DNA of 64,000 bases from CAIWHR01 sp040007035 (GTDB lineage Bacteria; Pseudomonadota; Gammaproteobacteria; Burkholderiales; Casimicrobiaceae): positions 1 to 64,000 of the forward strand of contig JBDTVU010000001.1 in NCBI GenBank assembly GCA_040007035.1, read 5' to 3'. A program made the translations under genes and the position numbers. Below, piece after piece: positions 8,959 to 17,593 of the stretch (positions within the stretch are counted from its first letter, which is position 1; the number at the start of each line of letters is the position of its first letter). Below the pieces are notes generated by a model, which had not been told where the DNA came from, did not search any database, and saw nothing but the letters and a program-made list of their open reading frames with translations.

Positions 8959-10169
8959 ACCGGTTCACGCCGGGAAACCGGATCACGCTGCTGCGAAGCG
9001 GCGGCGAGTACTTTCCGGCGCTGGTCGCCGCGATCGAGCGCGCCGAGCGCGAGGTGTGGATGGAGACGTACATCTATGCCGACGACGAGGCCGGGCGAAA
9101 CGTCGCCGACGCCCTCACCCGCGCCGCCGGGCGCGGCTGCACGGTCCGCGTCCTTGTCGACGGCTGGGGCGCCCGGCACTACCTGACCCGCGCGCTCGAG
9201 CGCGACCTGGAGCGCGCCGGCGTCAGCCTGCTCATCTACCGCCCGGAGGTCGCGCCGTGGCAGTTCCGCTCGCACCGGCTGCGGCGGCTGCACCGGAAAC
9301 TGTGCCACGTCGACGGCGTGGTGGCGTTCGTCGGCGGCATCAACATCATCGACGACATGAACACGCCGGGTCAGCGGCCGCCGCGCGTCGACTTCGCCGT
9401 GCAGGTCGAGGGGCCGCTGCTGCCGACGATCGTGAAGACGATGCAGCGCGTCTGGGCGATCAACGAGCTGGTCCAGTTCAGGACCAGCGAAGTGCCGCTG
9501 TTTCCGGAGCCGGAGCCAGGCCGTCCTGCGGGCGGGCAGACGGCGAAATTCGTCATCCGCGACAACCTGCGTCACCGCCGCGACATCGAGCGCGCGTACC
9601 TTGCCGCGATCCGCACCGCGAAGCGCGAGATCGTCATCGCCAACTCATATTTCTTCCCCGGCATCCGCTTCCGCCGCGCGCTGCTCGCCGCGGCGCGGCG
9701 CGGCGTGAAGGTGACGCTGATCCTGCAGGCGCGCGTCGAGTACGTGCTGCTGCGCTACGCGGGGCGGGCGCTGTACGGGCAGCTTCTCGCCGCCGGCATC
9801 GAGATCCAGGAGTACCGGCGCTCGTTCCTGCACGCCAAGGTCGCCGTCATCGACGACCAGTGGGCGACGGTCGGCTCGTCGAACATCGACCCCTACAGCC
9901 TTCTGATGTCGCGCGAGGCCAACCTGTTCGTCCGCGATCCGGTCTTCTCCGACCAGTTGCGGCAGGAGCTCGTCCGGCTGATCGACGACGGTGCGCGCGC
10001 CGTCCGGCCGCAGCACTGGGCACTTCGGCCGCGCGTCTACAAGGCGATGCTGTGGATCGCGTACGGCATCGTCCGGGTGGCGATGGGGCTGCTCGGCTAC
10101 GGCGGCAACGAATGGTTCCGCGGCACCGGGTTGCCGCGGCACGGACGGCACGACGACCGGCGTCGCTGA
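8955..10169 (+). CDS. clsB: Cardiolipin synthase B (phospholipase D family)
   Basis: A 404-residue enzyme that makes cardiolipin or related phospholipids at the inner membrane. It has two phospholipase D HKD motifs: LHRKLCHVDGVVAFVGGINI (HxKxxxxD, about residues 114-133) and FLHAKVAVIDDQWATVGSSN (about 292-311). The length, lack of long N-terminal membrane anchors and the WMETYIYADDEAG block fit ClsB rather than ClsA. Its ATG at 8955 overlaps the stop of the YbhP-like gene as ATGA, so the pair is translationally coupled. The C-terminus has a hydrophobic amphipathic stretch (MLWIAYGIVRVAMGLLGYGG) that could touch the membrane. Confidence 0.92.
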   Translation: MNRFTPGNRITLLRSGGEYFPALVAAIERAEREVWMETYIYADDEAGRNVADALTRAAGRGCTVRVLVDGWGARHYLTRALERDLERAGVSLLIYRPEVAPWQFRSHRLRRLHRKLCHVDGVVAFVGGINIIDDMNTPGQRPPRVDFAVQVEGPLLPTIVKTMQRVWAINELVQFRTSEVPLFPEPEPGRPAGGQTAKFVIRDNLRHRRDIERAYLAAIRTAKREIVIANSYFFPGIRFRRALLAAARRGVKVTLILQARVEYVLLRYAGRALYGQLLAAGIEIQEYRRSFLHAKVAVIDDQWATVGSSNIDPYSLLMSREANLFVRDPVFSDQLRQELVRLIDDGARAVRPQHWALRPRVYKAMLWIAYGIVRVAMGLLGYGGNEWFRGTGLPRHGRHDDRRR

Positions 10170-10200
10170 CCCGAAGCCCGCGCGACCGGCCGCGCGCGTT

Positions 10201-10209
10201 TGCTACACT
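10201..10209 (+). promoter_or_regulatory. Extended -10 promoter candidate for the ABC exporter
   Basis: TGCTACACT matches the extended -10 form TG-n-TAnnnT, 50 bp before the ATG of the ABC exporter. No good -35 hexamer lies at the right distance. It sits in the 89-bp gap after clsB. Confidence 0.45.
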
Positions 10210-10258
10210 GCATCGTTTCCGCTGCGCCGGCCGGCGCGGTGCCACCCGCCCGTTCCCG

Positions 10259-12115
10259 ATGCGCCACTTCGCCACCCGCTCGCTGCCTGGACCCGCCGAC
10301 GCCGGCGACTGGCACACGATCGGGCGGCTGCTGCCGTATCTCGCGCCGTACAAGGGGCGCATCGCGGCCGCGCTGACGGCGCTGATCGGGGCAAAGCTCG
10401 CCAACGTCGGCGTGCCGCTGTTGCTGAAGCAGATCGTCGACAGCCTCGACGCGCGAACCGCGGCGCTCGCGGTGCCGCTGGCGCTGCTCGCAGGGTACGG
10501 CCTGCTGCGGCTGTCGACGACGGTGTTCACCGAGCTGCGCGAGTTCCTGTTCGCCAAGGTGACGCAGCGCGCCGTGCGGGCCGTCGCGCTGCAGGTGTTC
10601 CGTCACCTGCACGCGCTGTCGCTGCGGTTCCACCTCGCGCGTCACACCGGCGGCCTCACCCGCGACGTCGAACGCGGGACCCGCGGCATCTCGACGCTGA
10701 TCAGCTTCACCCTGTTCTCGATCCTGCCGACGGCGGTCGAGATCGGCCTGGTCGCCACGATCCTGGTCGTCCGCTACGACTGGACGTTCATCGCGATCAC
10801 GGTCGCCGCGCTCGCGCTGTACGTGACTGCGACGGTGGCGATCACCGAGTGGCGCACCGCGTTCCGCCGGCAGATGAACGAGCTCGACTCGAAGGCGAAC
10901 ACGCGTGCGGTCGACAGCCTGCTCAACTACGAGACGGTCAAGTATTTCGGCAACGAAGAGTTCGAGGCCGACCGCTACGACGTGAGCATGCGGCACTGGG
11001 AGCGGGCGGCGGTCAAGAGCCAGACCTCGCTGTCGGCGCTCAACGTCATCCAGAGCACGATCATCGCCGTCGCGGTGACGCTGATCATGTGGCGGGCGAC
11101 CGTCGGCGTCGTGGCCGGCACGATGACGATCGGCGACCTGGTGCTGGTCAACGCGTTCATGATCCAGATCTACATCCCGCTGAACTTCCTCGGCGTGCTC
11201 TACCGCGAGATCAAGCAGGCGCTGGCCGACATGGAGCGGATGTTCGCGCTCGCCGCCGAGCACACCGAAATCCAGGATGCCCCGGGCGCGCCGCCGCTCG
11301 ACGTCGGCACCGGCGACGTCCGCTTCGACCACGTCGACTTCGGCTACGAGCGCAACCGGCAGATCCTGTTCGACGTGAGCTTCACGATTCCCGCCGGCAG
11401 GACCGTCGCCGTCGTCGGGCCGTCCGGCGCCGGCAAGAGCACGCTGGCGCGTTTGCTGTTCCGCTTCTACGACGTGACCGGCGGCAGCATCGCCGTGAAC
11501 GGGCAGGACGTGCGGAGTGTGCGGCAGCAGAGCCTGCGCGCGGCGATCGGCATCGTCCCGCAGGACACCGTGCTGTTCAACGACAGCGTCGAGTACAACA
11601 TCGGCTACGGCCGCCCCGACGCGACGCACGACGAGATCGTCACCGCGGCGAAGATGGCGCAGATCCACGACTTCATCGCCGGCACGCCCGAGGGCTACGC
11701 GACGCCGGTCGGCGAGCGCGGGTTGAAGCTCTCCGGCGGCGAGAAGCAGCGGGTTGCGATCGCGCGCGCGATCCTGAAGGGGCCGCGGATCCTGGTCTTC
11801 GACGAGGCGACGAGCGCGCTCGATTCGCGGGCGGAGAAGGCGATCCAGGCGGAATTGAAGCGGATCGCGCAGGACCGGACCACGCTGGTCATCGCGCATC
11901 GGTTGTCGACCGTCGTCGACGCCGACGAGATCATCGTGCTGGAGCGGGGACGGATCGTCGAGCGCGGCACGCATGCGCGGCTCCTCGCCGCCGACGGCGT
12001 TTATGCGCGGATGTGGCGGCTGCAGCAGACCGAGGTGCGCGAGGCGACGGACAGCGACGGCGCGTCATCCCCGGAGACCCCGGACGCGTTGCTCTCCGGG
12101 TCGCCGGTCCGCTGA
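10259..12115 (+). CDS. Atm1-type ABC exporter, fused membrane and ATPase domains
   Basis: A 618-residue half-transporter that should act as a homodimer in the inner membrane. The N-terminal part has six hydrophobic helices (about 45-320) with the NYETVKYFGNEEFE block typical of the Atm1/HMT1 class. The ATPase domain has Walker A GPSGAGKST (near 387), Q-loop IVPQDTVLFNDS, signature LSGGEKQRVAIARAIL, Walker B ILVFDEATSALD and the switch IAHRLST. Bacterial Atm1-like proteins export glutathione-bound metals or thiol compounds, giving metal tolerance. The substrate here is unknown. The putative copper-buffering cluster 2 kb away is a suggestive but indirect neighbour. ATG 10259 gives the normal family N-terminus. 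Confidence 0.9.
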   Translation: MRHFATRSLPGPADAGDWHTIGRLLPYLAPYKGRIAAALTALIGAKLANVGVPLLLKQIVDSLDARTAALAVPLALLAGYGLLRLSTTVFTELREFLFAKVTQRAVRAVALQVFRHLHALSLRFHLARHTGGLTRDVERGTRGISTLISFTLFSILPTAVEIGLVATILVVRYDWTFIAITVAALALYVTATVAITEWRTAFRRQMNELDSKANTRAVDSLLNYETVKYFGNEEFEADRYDVSMRHWERAAVKSQTSLSALNVIQSTIIAVAVTLIMWRATVGVVAGTMTIGDLVLVNAFMIQIYIPLNFLGVLYREIKQALADMERMFALAAEHTEIQDAPGAPPLDVGTGDVRFDHVDFGYERNRQILFDVSFTIPAGRTVAVVGPSGAGKSTLARLLFRFYDVTGGSIAVNGQDVRSVRQQSLRAAIGIVPQDTVLFNDSVEYNIGYGRPDATHDEIVTAAKMAQIHDFIAGTPEGYATPVGERGLKLSGGEKQRVAIARAILKGPRILVFDEATSALDSRAEKAIQAELKRIAQDRTTLVIAHRLSTVVDADEIIVLERGRIVERGTHARLLAADGVYARMWRLQQTEVREATDSDGASSPETPDALLSGSPVR

Positions 12116-12321
12116 GACGGTCGGCGATCCGGCCCCGGCCGTCGGTCGGGCGGGCACGAGGAATGCTTCACCCTCGGAACTGGGTCGACCGTTGGCCCGG
12201 TCCTGGCTACCCGACGGGTGGGGCTTGGTCGCGTGCATTCGATGAACGCCGAAGTCAATTCGCTGCCCGGCCACCCGCCGGGCCCGGCTTCGGCGCGTAA
12301 GTGCCTCATTTCGAACGGGTA

Positions 12322-12351
12322 TTGGCAAGACCTTGCGGACCGTGCTATAAA
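12322..12351 (+). promoter_or_regulatory. Sigma-70 promoter for the PBP7-like gene
   Basis: TTGGCA (12322-12327), an 18-bp spacer and TATAAA (12346-12351), with TG one base before the -10 (extended -10). Transcription would begin near 12358, about 19 nt before ATG 12377, which rules out the longer reading from 12218. The rest of the 261-bp gap after the ABC exporter shows no gene. Confidence 0.75.
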
Positions 12352-12376
12352 GCCGGGGAACTTCAGTCACAACCTG

Positions 12377-13321
12377 ATGAAAATGCGCCTTGTTTATGTT
12401 TTCCTGACGCTATTGGCTCTCGCAGTCGGCGGCTCCGCCGGCGCGCAGGGTCCGGTCGTGCTCGACCCGGCGAAGCTCAAGCTTGCGTCGCTCAACGCGC
12501 TCGTCGTCGACGCCGAGGCCGATCGTCCGCTGTACGCCAAGGCGGCCGACGAAGTGACGCCGATCGCGTCGGTGACCAAGCTGATGACGGCGATGGTTGT
12601 GCTCGACGCCGCGCAGGCACTCGACGAGCCGCTCGCGGTCGACATGGACGACTTCGATTTCCTCAAGGGCAGCAGCTCGCGGCTGCGGATGGGCGCGACG
12701 CTGACCCGCACCGAGATGCTGCGCCTCGCGCTGATGGCGTCGGAGAACCGCGCCGCGTCGGCACTCGCGCGCTATTACCCGGGCGGCACCGAGGCCGCGG
12801 TCGCGGCGATGAACGCGAAGGCCGCGGCGCTGGGGATGACGCGTTCGCACTTCGCCGATCCGACCGGGCTGTCGCCGGAGAACGTCTCGACCGCCAAAGA
12901 CCTCGCGAAGATGGTGAGCGCCGCCGCGCAGTATCCGCTGATCCGCGACTTCTCGACCACGCCATCGCATTACGTCGAAGTGCAGCCGGCGGGCCGGATC
13001 GTCGGGTTCAACAACTCCAACCGGCTGGTCGTCGCCAACGACTGGAACATCCAGGTCCAGAAGACCGGCTACATCCGCGAGGCCGGCCGCTGCCTCGTGA
13101 TGATGGTCCAGATCGCGAGCAAGCCGTTCGTCATCGTGCTGCTCGACTCGGTCGGAAAGTACACTCGGCTGGGCGACGCCAACCGCGTCAAGCACTGGCT
13201 GGAAACGGGTCAGTCGCTGCCGGTGGCGAAGGTCGCGGTGCCGGCGGCCAAGACGAAGAAGCCGGTCAAGGGCACGCTGGCGCCGAAGCTCGCGCAGAAC
13301 GCGAAGTCGCGCGGCGCCTGA
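12377..13321 (+). CDS. pbpG: PBP7-type D-alanyl-D-alanine carboxypeptidase/endopeptidase
   Basis: A periplasmic serine peptidase of 314 residues that trims or opens peptidoglycan cross-links. A cleavable signal peptide occupies about residues 1-24. The three penicillin-binding motifs are all present: SVTK (SxxK, about 71-74), SEN (SxN, about 121-123) and KTG (about 238-240). The C-terminal tail is Lys-rich and Ala-rich (KVAVPAAKTKKPVKGT) and has no amphipathic anchor of the DacA kind, favouring the PBP7/PbpG group. A good sigma-70 promoter lies 26 bp before the ATG, and a bidirectional terminator separates it from the convergent recN. Confidence 0.85.
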   Translation: MKMRLVYVFLTLLALAVGGSAGAQGPVVLDPAKLKLASLNALVVDAEADRPLYAKAADEVTPIASVTKLMTAMVVLDAAQALDEPLAVDMDDFDFLKGSSSRLRMGATLTRTEMLRLALMASENRAASALARYYPGGTEAAVAAMNAKAAALGMTRSHFADPTGLSPENVSTAKDLAKMVSAAAQYPLIRDFSTTPSHYVEVQPAGRIVGFNNSNRLVVANDWNIQVQKTGYIREAGRCLVMMVQIASKPFVIVLLDSVGKYTRLGDANRVKHWLETGQSLPVAKVAVPAAKTKKPVKGTLAPKLAQNAKSRGA

Positions 13322-13338
13322 CGCCTGCGCTTCGCGCG

Positions 13339-13371
13339 ACGGCCGCCCGGGGCAACCCGCGCGGCCGTTTT
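13339..13371. terminator. Rho-independent terminator between pbpG-like gene and recN
   Basis: ACGGCCGC (13339-13346) pairs with GCGGCCGT (13361-13368), followed by TTTTCGTTT on the plus strand. It lies between convergent stops and probably serves the plus-strand gene, possibly both. Confidence 0.65.
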
Positions 13372-13375
13372 CGTT

Positions 13376-15049
13376 TCAGCGCGCCGCGCGGCGGTGCGCG
13401 TCGAGCAGCTCTTTCGCGTGGGCGCGGGTCTTGGCGGTGATCGCCGTTCCCGCCAGCATCCGCGCCAGCTCCTCCACCCGCGCCGCCACCGGCAGCGCGG
13501 CGACGTCGGTGGACACCGTCTTCGCGTCGCCGTGCTTGGTGACGCGGAAATGGGTGTCGGCGAACGCGGCAACCTGCGGCAGATGGGTGACGCACAGCAC
13601 CTGCCGCCGCGCGCCCAGCGACTGCAGCAGCCGGCCGACGGTGGCGGCGACGGCGCCGCCGATGCCGACGTCGACCTCGTCGAAGATCAGCGTCGGCACT
13701 TCGCCGACGTCGCTGGTGACGACCTGGATCGCGAGCGCGACGCGCGACAGCTCGCCGCCCGAGGCGACCTTCGCCAGCGGGCCCGGCGGCTGCTTCGGAT
13801 GGCTTGCGACCTGAAATTCGAGCTGTTCCAGCCCGTACGCGGCTGGCGATGCGACGGGCAGTGCCGCAATCTCGAAGCGGCCGCCGGCCATCGCCAGCTC
13901 CTGCATCGCCGCGGTGACGCGATGCGCGAGCTCGGTCGCGGCGAACGTCCGCTTCTTCGAAAGCTCGCCAGCGAGCGTGCGATACGCGGCTTCGAGGACG
14001 GCGGCTTGCTCGCCGAGCGCGGCGGCGTCGGCGGACTCGGCCAGCGCTTTGATCCGCGCGTCGGTGTCGGCGAGGAGCGCCGGCAGCGCTTCCGGCCGGA
14101 CGCGGTACTTCCGCGCGACGTCGTGGATCGCGGCCAGCCGCTCCTCGACACGGATGAGCTCGGCCGGATCGAGGTCGAGCTTCTGCCGGTAGCCGCGCAG
14201 CGCGCGCGCGGCCTCGTCGAGCTGGATTCGCGCCGGCTCCAGCAGCGCGACGACCGCGGCAAGCGCCGGGTCGTGCGCGGCGTTGGCGTCGAGCTTCGCG
14301 ACGAGCGCGCCGAGGCGGCGCGTCAACGCGTTGTCGCTCTCCGCCAGCTCGTCCTCGCCGAGCGTGGCGGCCTCGATCAGCGCCGCGGCGTGCGCGAGCC
14401 GCGATTGCACCTGCGTGAGCGCCGTCCACTCGTCGGCGGTGACGGCGAGCGCGGCCAGCTCGCGGCGGCGCTCGGCGAGGAACTCGCGCTCCGCTGCCGA
14501 CGCCTGCGCTGCCTGTGCCGCCGCGTCGCGGCGCTCTGCCGCCGCGCGCCAGGACCGCCACGCGGCCGCGGTCTCGCGCGCGAGCGCCGTGAACCCGCCG
14601 AATGCGTCGACCAGCGCGCGCTGCGTTTCCGGGGTGGTGAGCGACTGGTGCGCGTGCTGGCCGTGGAGGTCGACCAGCATTTCGCCGGCCTCGGCGAGTT
14701 GCGCCAGCGTCGCCGGCCGGCCGTTGATCCAGGCGCGGCTCTTGCCCTGCGCGTCGAGCGTGCGGCGCAGGATCAGCGTGCCCTCGTCGGCGGCGAGTCC
14801 CTGCTCCCCGAGCCACGCGGCGACGGCGGGACGGTCGTCGACGTCGAACGCGGCGGCGAGCTCGGCGCGGTCGGCGCCGGGGCGGAGCTGCCGCAGCTCG
14901 AACCGGTCGCCGAGCAGCAGCGCCAGCGCGTCGAGCAGGATCGACTTGCCGGCGCCGGTCTCGCCGGTCAGCACCGAGAATCCGCGGTCGAGCTCGAGGT
15001 CGAGGTCCTCGACGACGACGAAGTTGCGGATCGAAAGCAGGCGCAGCAC
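13376..15049 (-). CDS. recN: DNA repair protein RecN
   Basis: An SMC-like ATPase of 557 residues for double-strand break repair, close to the family's usual 550-560. The N-terminus reads LRLLSIRNFVVVEDLDLEL and contains Walker A GETGAGKS (29-36). A long Ala/Glu/Arg-rich coiled-coil region follows. The C-terminal half has the ABC signature-like SGGELSRVALAIQV, Walker B LIFDEVDVGIGG and CVTHLPQVAAFAD. The chosen start is GTG 15049, five bases after the nadK stop; the frame stays open further upstream inside nadK, but those residues are not RecN-like. nadK-recN is a common betaproteobacterial pair. No LexA box was identified. Confidence 0.95.
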   Translation of the reverse strand: MLRLLSIRNFVVVEDLDLELDRGFSVLTGETGAGKSILLDALALLLGDRFELRQLRPGADRAELAAAFDVDDRPAVAAWLGEQGLAADEGTLILRRTLDAQGKSRAWINGRPATLAQLAEAGEMLVDLHGQHAHQSLTTPETQRALVDAFGGFTALARETAAAWRSWRAAAERRDAAAQAAQASAAEREFLAERRRELAALAVTADEWTALTQVQSRLAHAAALIEAATLGEDELAESDNALTRRLGALVAKLDANAAHDPALAAVVALLEPARIQLDEAARALRGYRQKLDLDPAELIRVEERLAAIHDVARKYRVRPEALPALLADTDARIKALAESADAAALGEQAAVLEAAYRTLAGELSKKRTFAATELAHRVTAAMQELAMAGGRFEIAALPVASPAAYGLEQLEFQVASHPKQPPGPLAKVASGGELSRVALAIQVVTSDVGEVPTLIFDEVDVGIGGAVAATVGRLLQSLGARRQVLCVTHLPQVAAFADTHFRVTKHGDAKTVSTDVAALPVAARVEELARMLAGTAITAKTRAHAKELLDAHRRAAR

Positions 15050-15053
15050 GACG

Positions 15054-15956
15054 TCACTGGCCCCGATGCAGCGGCTCGGGCGTTTCGCTCCAGTGCAGCT
15101 TCTCGCGCAGCATCGCGAAGTGGTCGTAGCCTTCCGGATGCAGCAGCCGCGCGGCGTGCGCGGCGCGCCGGATCGTGACGCGGTCGCCTTCGGCCAGCGG
15201 AAAGTGCGCGTGACCGTCGCAGTGGACGCCGGCGTCCTTGCCACGCAGCAGCGTGACGACGACGACGGCGGTGTCGCGTACCGCGATCGGCCGGTTGGTC
15301 AGCGCGTGCGGCGCCACCGGTACGAGCAGGATCGCCGGAACTTCGGGATCGACGATCGGGCCCTGCGCCGACAGCGCGTAGGCGGTCGAGCCGGTCGGCG
15401 TGGCGACGATTAGGCCGTCGGAGCGCATCGCGTGGACGAAGCGGCCGTCGATGTCGACGGCGGTGTCGATCATCCCGCCCATCATGCCGCGGCTGACGAC
15501 GACTTCGTTCAGCGCGAGCGCCGTCTGCCCGCCGTCGCCGTCGCGCCCGATCGTCGCTTCGAGCAGCGTGCGCCGTTCCTCGACGTAGCGGCCGGCGAGC
15601 ATCTCGCCGAGCACGGTCTCCATCCGCGCCAGCGGGATGTCGGTGAGGAAGCCCAGCCGCCCCTGGTTGACGCCGATCAGCGGGACGCCGGCGGGTGCGA
15701 GCTGGCGCGCGATCGACAGCATCGTGCCGTCGCCGCCGACGACGATGGCGACGTCGGCGCTGCCGGCCAGCGCGCCGGCGGCCGCGGTCGGGCACCCCGG
15801 CAGCGGCGTGTAGCGCGCCGTCTCCGCCTCAAGCACGATCGCGTGGCCGCGCGCGGCGAGGAATGCCGCCAGCCGGGACAGTGGCGCGGCGATGGCCGGC
15901 GTCGCGTGGCGGCCGACCAGCGCGACGCGGCGGAAGCGAAGGGCGGGCAGGGACAT
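15054..15956 (-). CDS. nadK: NAD kinase
   Basis: Phosphorylates NAD+ to NADP+ in the cytoplasm. The product is 300 residues. It has the GGDGT motif (74-78), the following NQGRLGFLTD block, ALNEVVVSRG and the Gly-rich TPTGSTAYALSAQGPI substrate-binding loop, in family order. ATG 15956 matches the normal family start, whereas the frame runs on to 16052. It is divergent from hrcA, whose start is 95 bp away, and is followed by recN almost without a gap, so the two minus-strand genes should be one transcript. Confidence 0.95.
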   Translation of the reverse strand: MSLPALRFRRVALVGRHATPAIAAPLSRLAAFLAARGHAIVLEAETARYTPLPGCPTAAAGALAGSADVAIVVGGDGTMLSIARQLAPAGVPLIGVNQGRLGFLTDIPLARMETVLGEMLAGRYVEERRTLLEATIGRDGDGGQTALALNEVVVSRGMMGGMIDTAVDIDGRFVHAMRSDGLIVATPTGSTAYALSAQGPIVDPEVPAILLVPVAPHALTNRPIAVRDTAVVVVTLLRGKDAGVHCDGHAHFPLAEGDRVTIRRAAHAARLLHPEGYDHFAMLREKLHWSETPEPLHRGQ

Positions 15957-16050
15957 GGCGGGAATTAGAACACAGCCGGGGCGACCACCCAAATGCACCA
16001 TCCGGACGAGCGGCACCGGAAACCTGCACGGCATAGGTAGAATGGCGGCC

Positions 16051-17076
16051 ATGCTCGACCGCCGTGCCCAACACCTGCTGAAGGCGCTCGTCGAACGCTA
16101 TGTCGCCGAGGGCCTGCCGGTGGGCTCGCGCGTGCTGTCGAAGCAGTCGGGTCTCGAGCTGTCGCCGGCGACGATCCGCAACGTGATGGCCGACCTCGAG
16201 GAGCTGGGCTACATCTCCAGCCCGCACACGTCGGCGGGCCGGATCCCGACACCGAAAGGTTACCGGTTCTTTGTCGACAGCCTGATGGTCGTCCAGCCGC
16301 TCGGCGAAGTGGAGATCCATCGGCTCGAAGGCGAATTTTCCGCCGACCGTCCGCAGCAGCTCGTCAGCGCGGCGGCGTCGCTGCTGTCGCAACTCACCCA
16401 TTTTGCCGGCGTCGTGATGACGCCCAAGCGGCGCGAGGCGTCGTTTCGCCACCTCGAGTTCCTGGGGCTGTCGGAGCGCCGCGTGCTGCTGATCATCGTC
16501 ACCAATGAGGGCGACGTGCAGAACCGGATCCTGCACACCGACCGGGCGTACTCGCAGGGGCAGCTCGTCGAGGCCACCAACTTCTTCAACCGCCACTACG
16601 CCGGCCAGCCGTTCGGCGCCGTGCGCACGCTGATGGCGGAGGAGCTCGCGTCGCTGCGCACCGACATCGTCGGCCTGATGGCGGCGGCGGTCGAGGTCAG
16701 CGGCGCGGCGCTGGTCGAGGACGAGGTGCTGGTCGTCACCGGCGAGCGCAACCTGCTGTCGGCGACCGACCTCGCGTCGAACATGGATCGGCTGCGGCGG
16801 CTGTTCGACCTGTTCGAGCAGAAGACGTCGCTACTGCACCTCCTCGACGCGTCGCAGCGGGCGCAGGGCGTCCAGATCTACATCGGCGGCGAGTCTGGCC
16901 TGGTGCCGCTCGACGAATGCAGCGTCGTCACCGCCACCTACGAGCGCGACGGGCAGGTGATCGGCACGCTCGGCGTCATCGGCCCGACGCGGATGGCGTA
17001 CGAGCGGGTGATCCCGATCGTCGACGTCACCGCGAAGCTGCTGTCGAACGCGCTGACGCAACAGATGAACGGCTGA
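16051..17076 (+). CDS. hrcA: Heat-inducible transcription repressor HrcA
   Basis: A 341-residue DNA-binding repressor of chaperone genes that binds the CIRCE operator. The N-terminal winged-helix region shows RAQHLLKALVERYVAEGLPV, SPATIRNVMADLEELGYI and HTSAGRIPTPKGYRFFVD, all characteristic. The C-terminal GAF-like part holds IYIGGESGL and GVIGPTRMAYERVIPIVD. Start ATG 16051 matches the family (MLDRRAQ); an in-frame ATG at 16042 is possible. A TAGAAT element (16038-16043) ends only seven bases before 16051, so a leaderless message cannot be excluded. No complete CIRCE was seen anywhere in the window, so its targets, probably groESL, lie elsewhere. Confidence 0.95.
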   Translation: MLDRRAQHLLKALVERYVAEGLPVGSRVLSKQSGLELSPATIRNVMADLEELGYISSPHTSAGRIPTPKGYRFFVDSLMVVQPLGEVEIHRLEGEFSADRPQQLVSAAASLLSQLTHFAGVVMTPKRREASFRHLEFLGLSERRVLLIIVTNEGDVQNRILHTDRAYSQGQLVEATNFFNRHYAGQPFGAVRTLMAEELASLRTDIVGLMAAAVEVSGAALVEDEVLVVTGERNLLSATDLASNMDRLRRLFDLFEQKTSLLHLLDASQRAQGVQIYIGGESGLVPLDECSVVTATYERDGQVIGTLGVIGPTRMAYERVIPIVDVTAKLLSNALTQQMNG

Positions 17077-17081
17077 CGAAC

Positions 17082-17573
17082 GTGCCGCCCGCCGCCTCCG
17101 GTCACCCCAACGCCGTGTTGATCGCGCGCTTCTACGAGGCGCTCGGCCGCCACGACGCCGACGCGATGGTCGCCTGCTACCACCCGAAGGTGACGTTCTC
17201 GGATCCGGTGTTCACGCAACTCGACGCCGCGGGCGTCGCGGCGATGTGGCGGATGCTGTGCGAGCGCGGCCACGACCTCGCCATCCAGGTGTCCGACATC
17301 GCCGCCGACGCGACGTCGGGCCATGCGCAATGGGTCGCGACGTACACGTACACGGCGACCGGCCGCCGCGTGGTCAATCGCATCGATGCCGAGTTCCTGT
17401 TCCGCGACGGTCTCATCTGCCGCCATCGCGACCGGTTCGACCTCCACAACTGGCTGCGGCAAGCGCTCGGCGTGAAGGGCGCGCTGCTCGGCTGGGTGCC
17501 GGCGGTGCAGCGTGCGACGCGCGCGCAGGCGGCGAAGGCGCTCGCCGCGTGGCGCGCCAAGCGCGCCGCCTGA
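17082..17573 (+). CDS. SnoaL/NTF2-like small protein
   Basis: A 163-residue protein with the NTF2-like fold pattern: an N-terminal helix (LIARFYEALGRHDADAMVAC) followed by YHPKVTFSDPVF, and later strands RRVVNRIDAEFLFRDGLICR and HRDRFDLHNWLRQALG. Such folds serve as small isomerases, hydrolases or binding modules, and no specific role can be assigned. It sits between hrcA (5-bp gap) and hemH (20-bp gap), likely in one transcript. The start is uncertain: GTG 17082 or GTG 17115, both without a strong ribosome site. The C-terminal tail is Ala/Arg-rich. Confidence 0.75.
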   Translation: MPPAASGHPNAVLIARFYEALGRHDADAMVACYHPKVTFSDPVFTQLDAAGVAAMWRMLCERGHDLAIQVSDIAADATSGHAQWVATYTYTATGRRVVNRIDAEFLFRDGLICRHRDRFDLHNWLRQALGVKGALLGWVPAVQRATRAQAAKALAAWRAKRAA

Positions 17574-17593
17574 GCACATCCCGGAGTTCGCCG

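Noticed and set aside
10097..11974. Minus-strand 625-codon frame opposite the ABC exporter
   Set aside because: A shadow of the exporter; Arg/Asp/Gln-rich without any recognisable block.
12218..12376. Longer start for the PBP7-like gene
   Set aside because: A good promoter at 12322-12351 lies inside this stretch, and ATG 12377 begins directly with a signal peptide.
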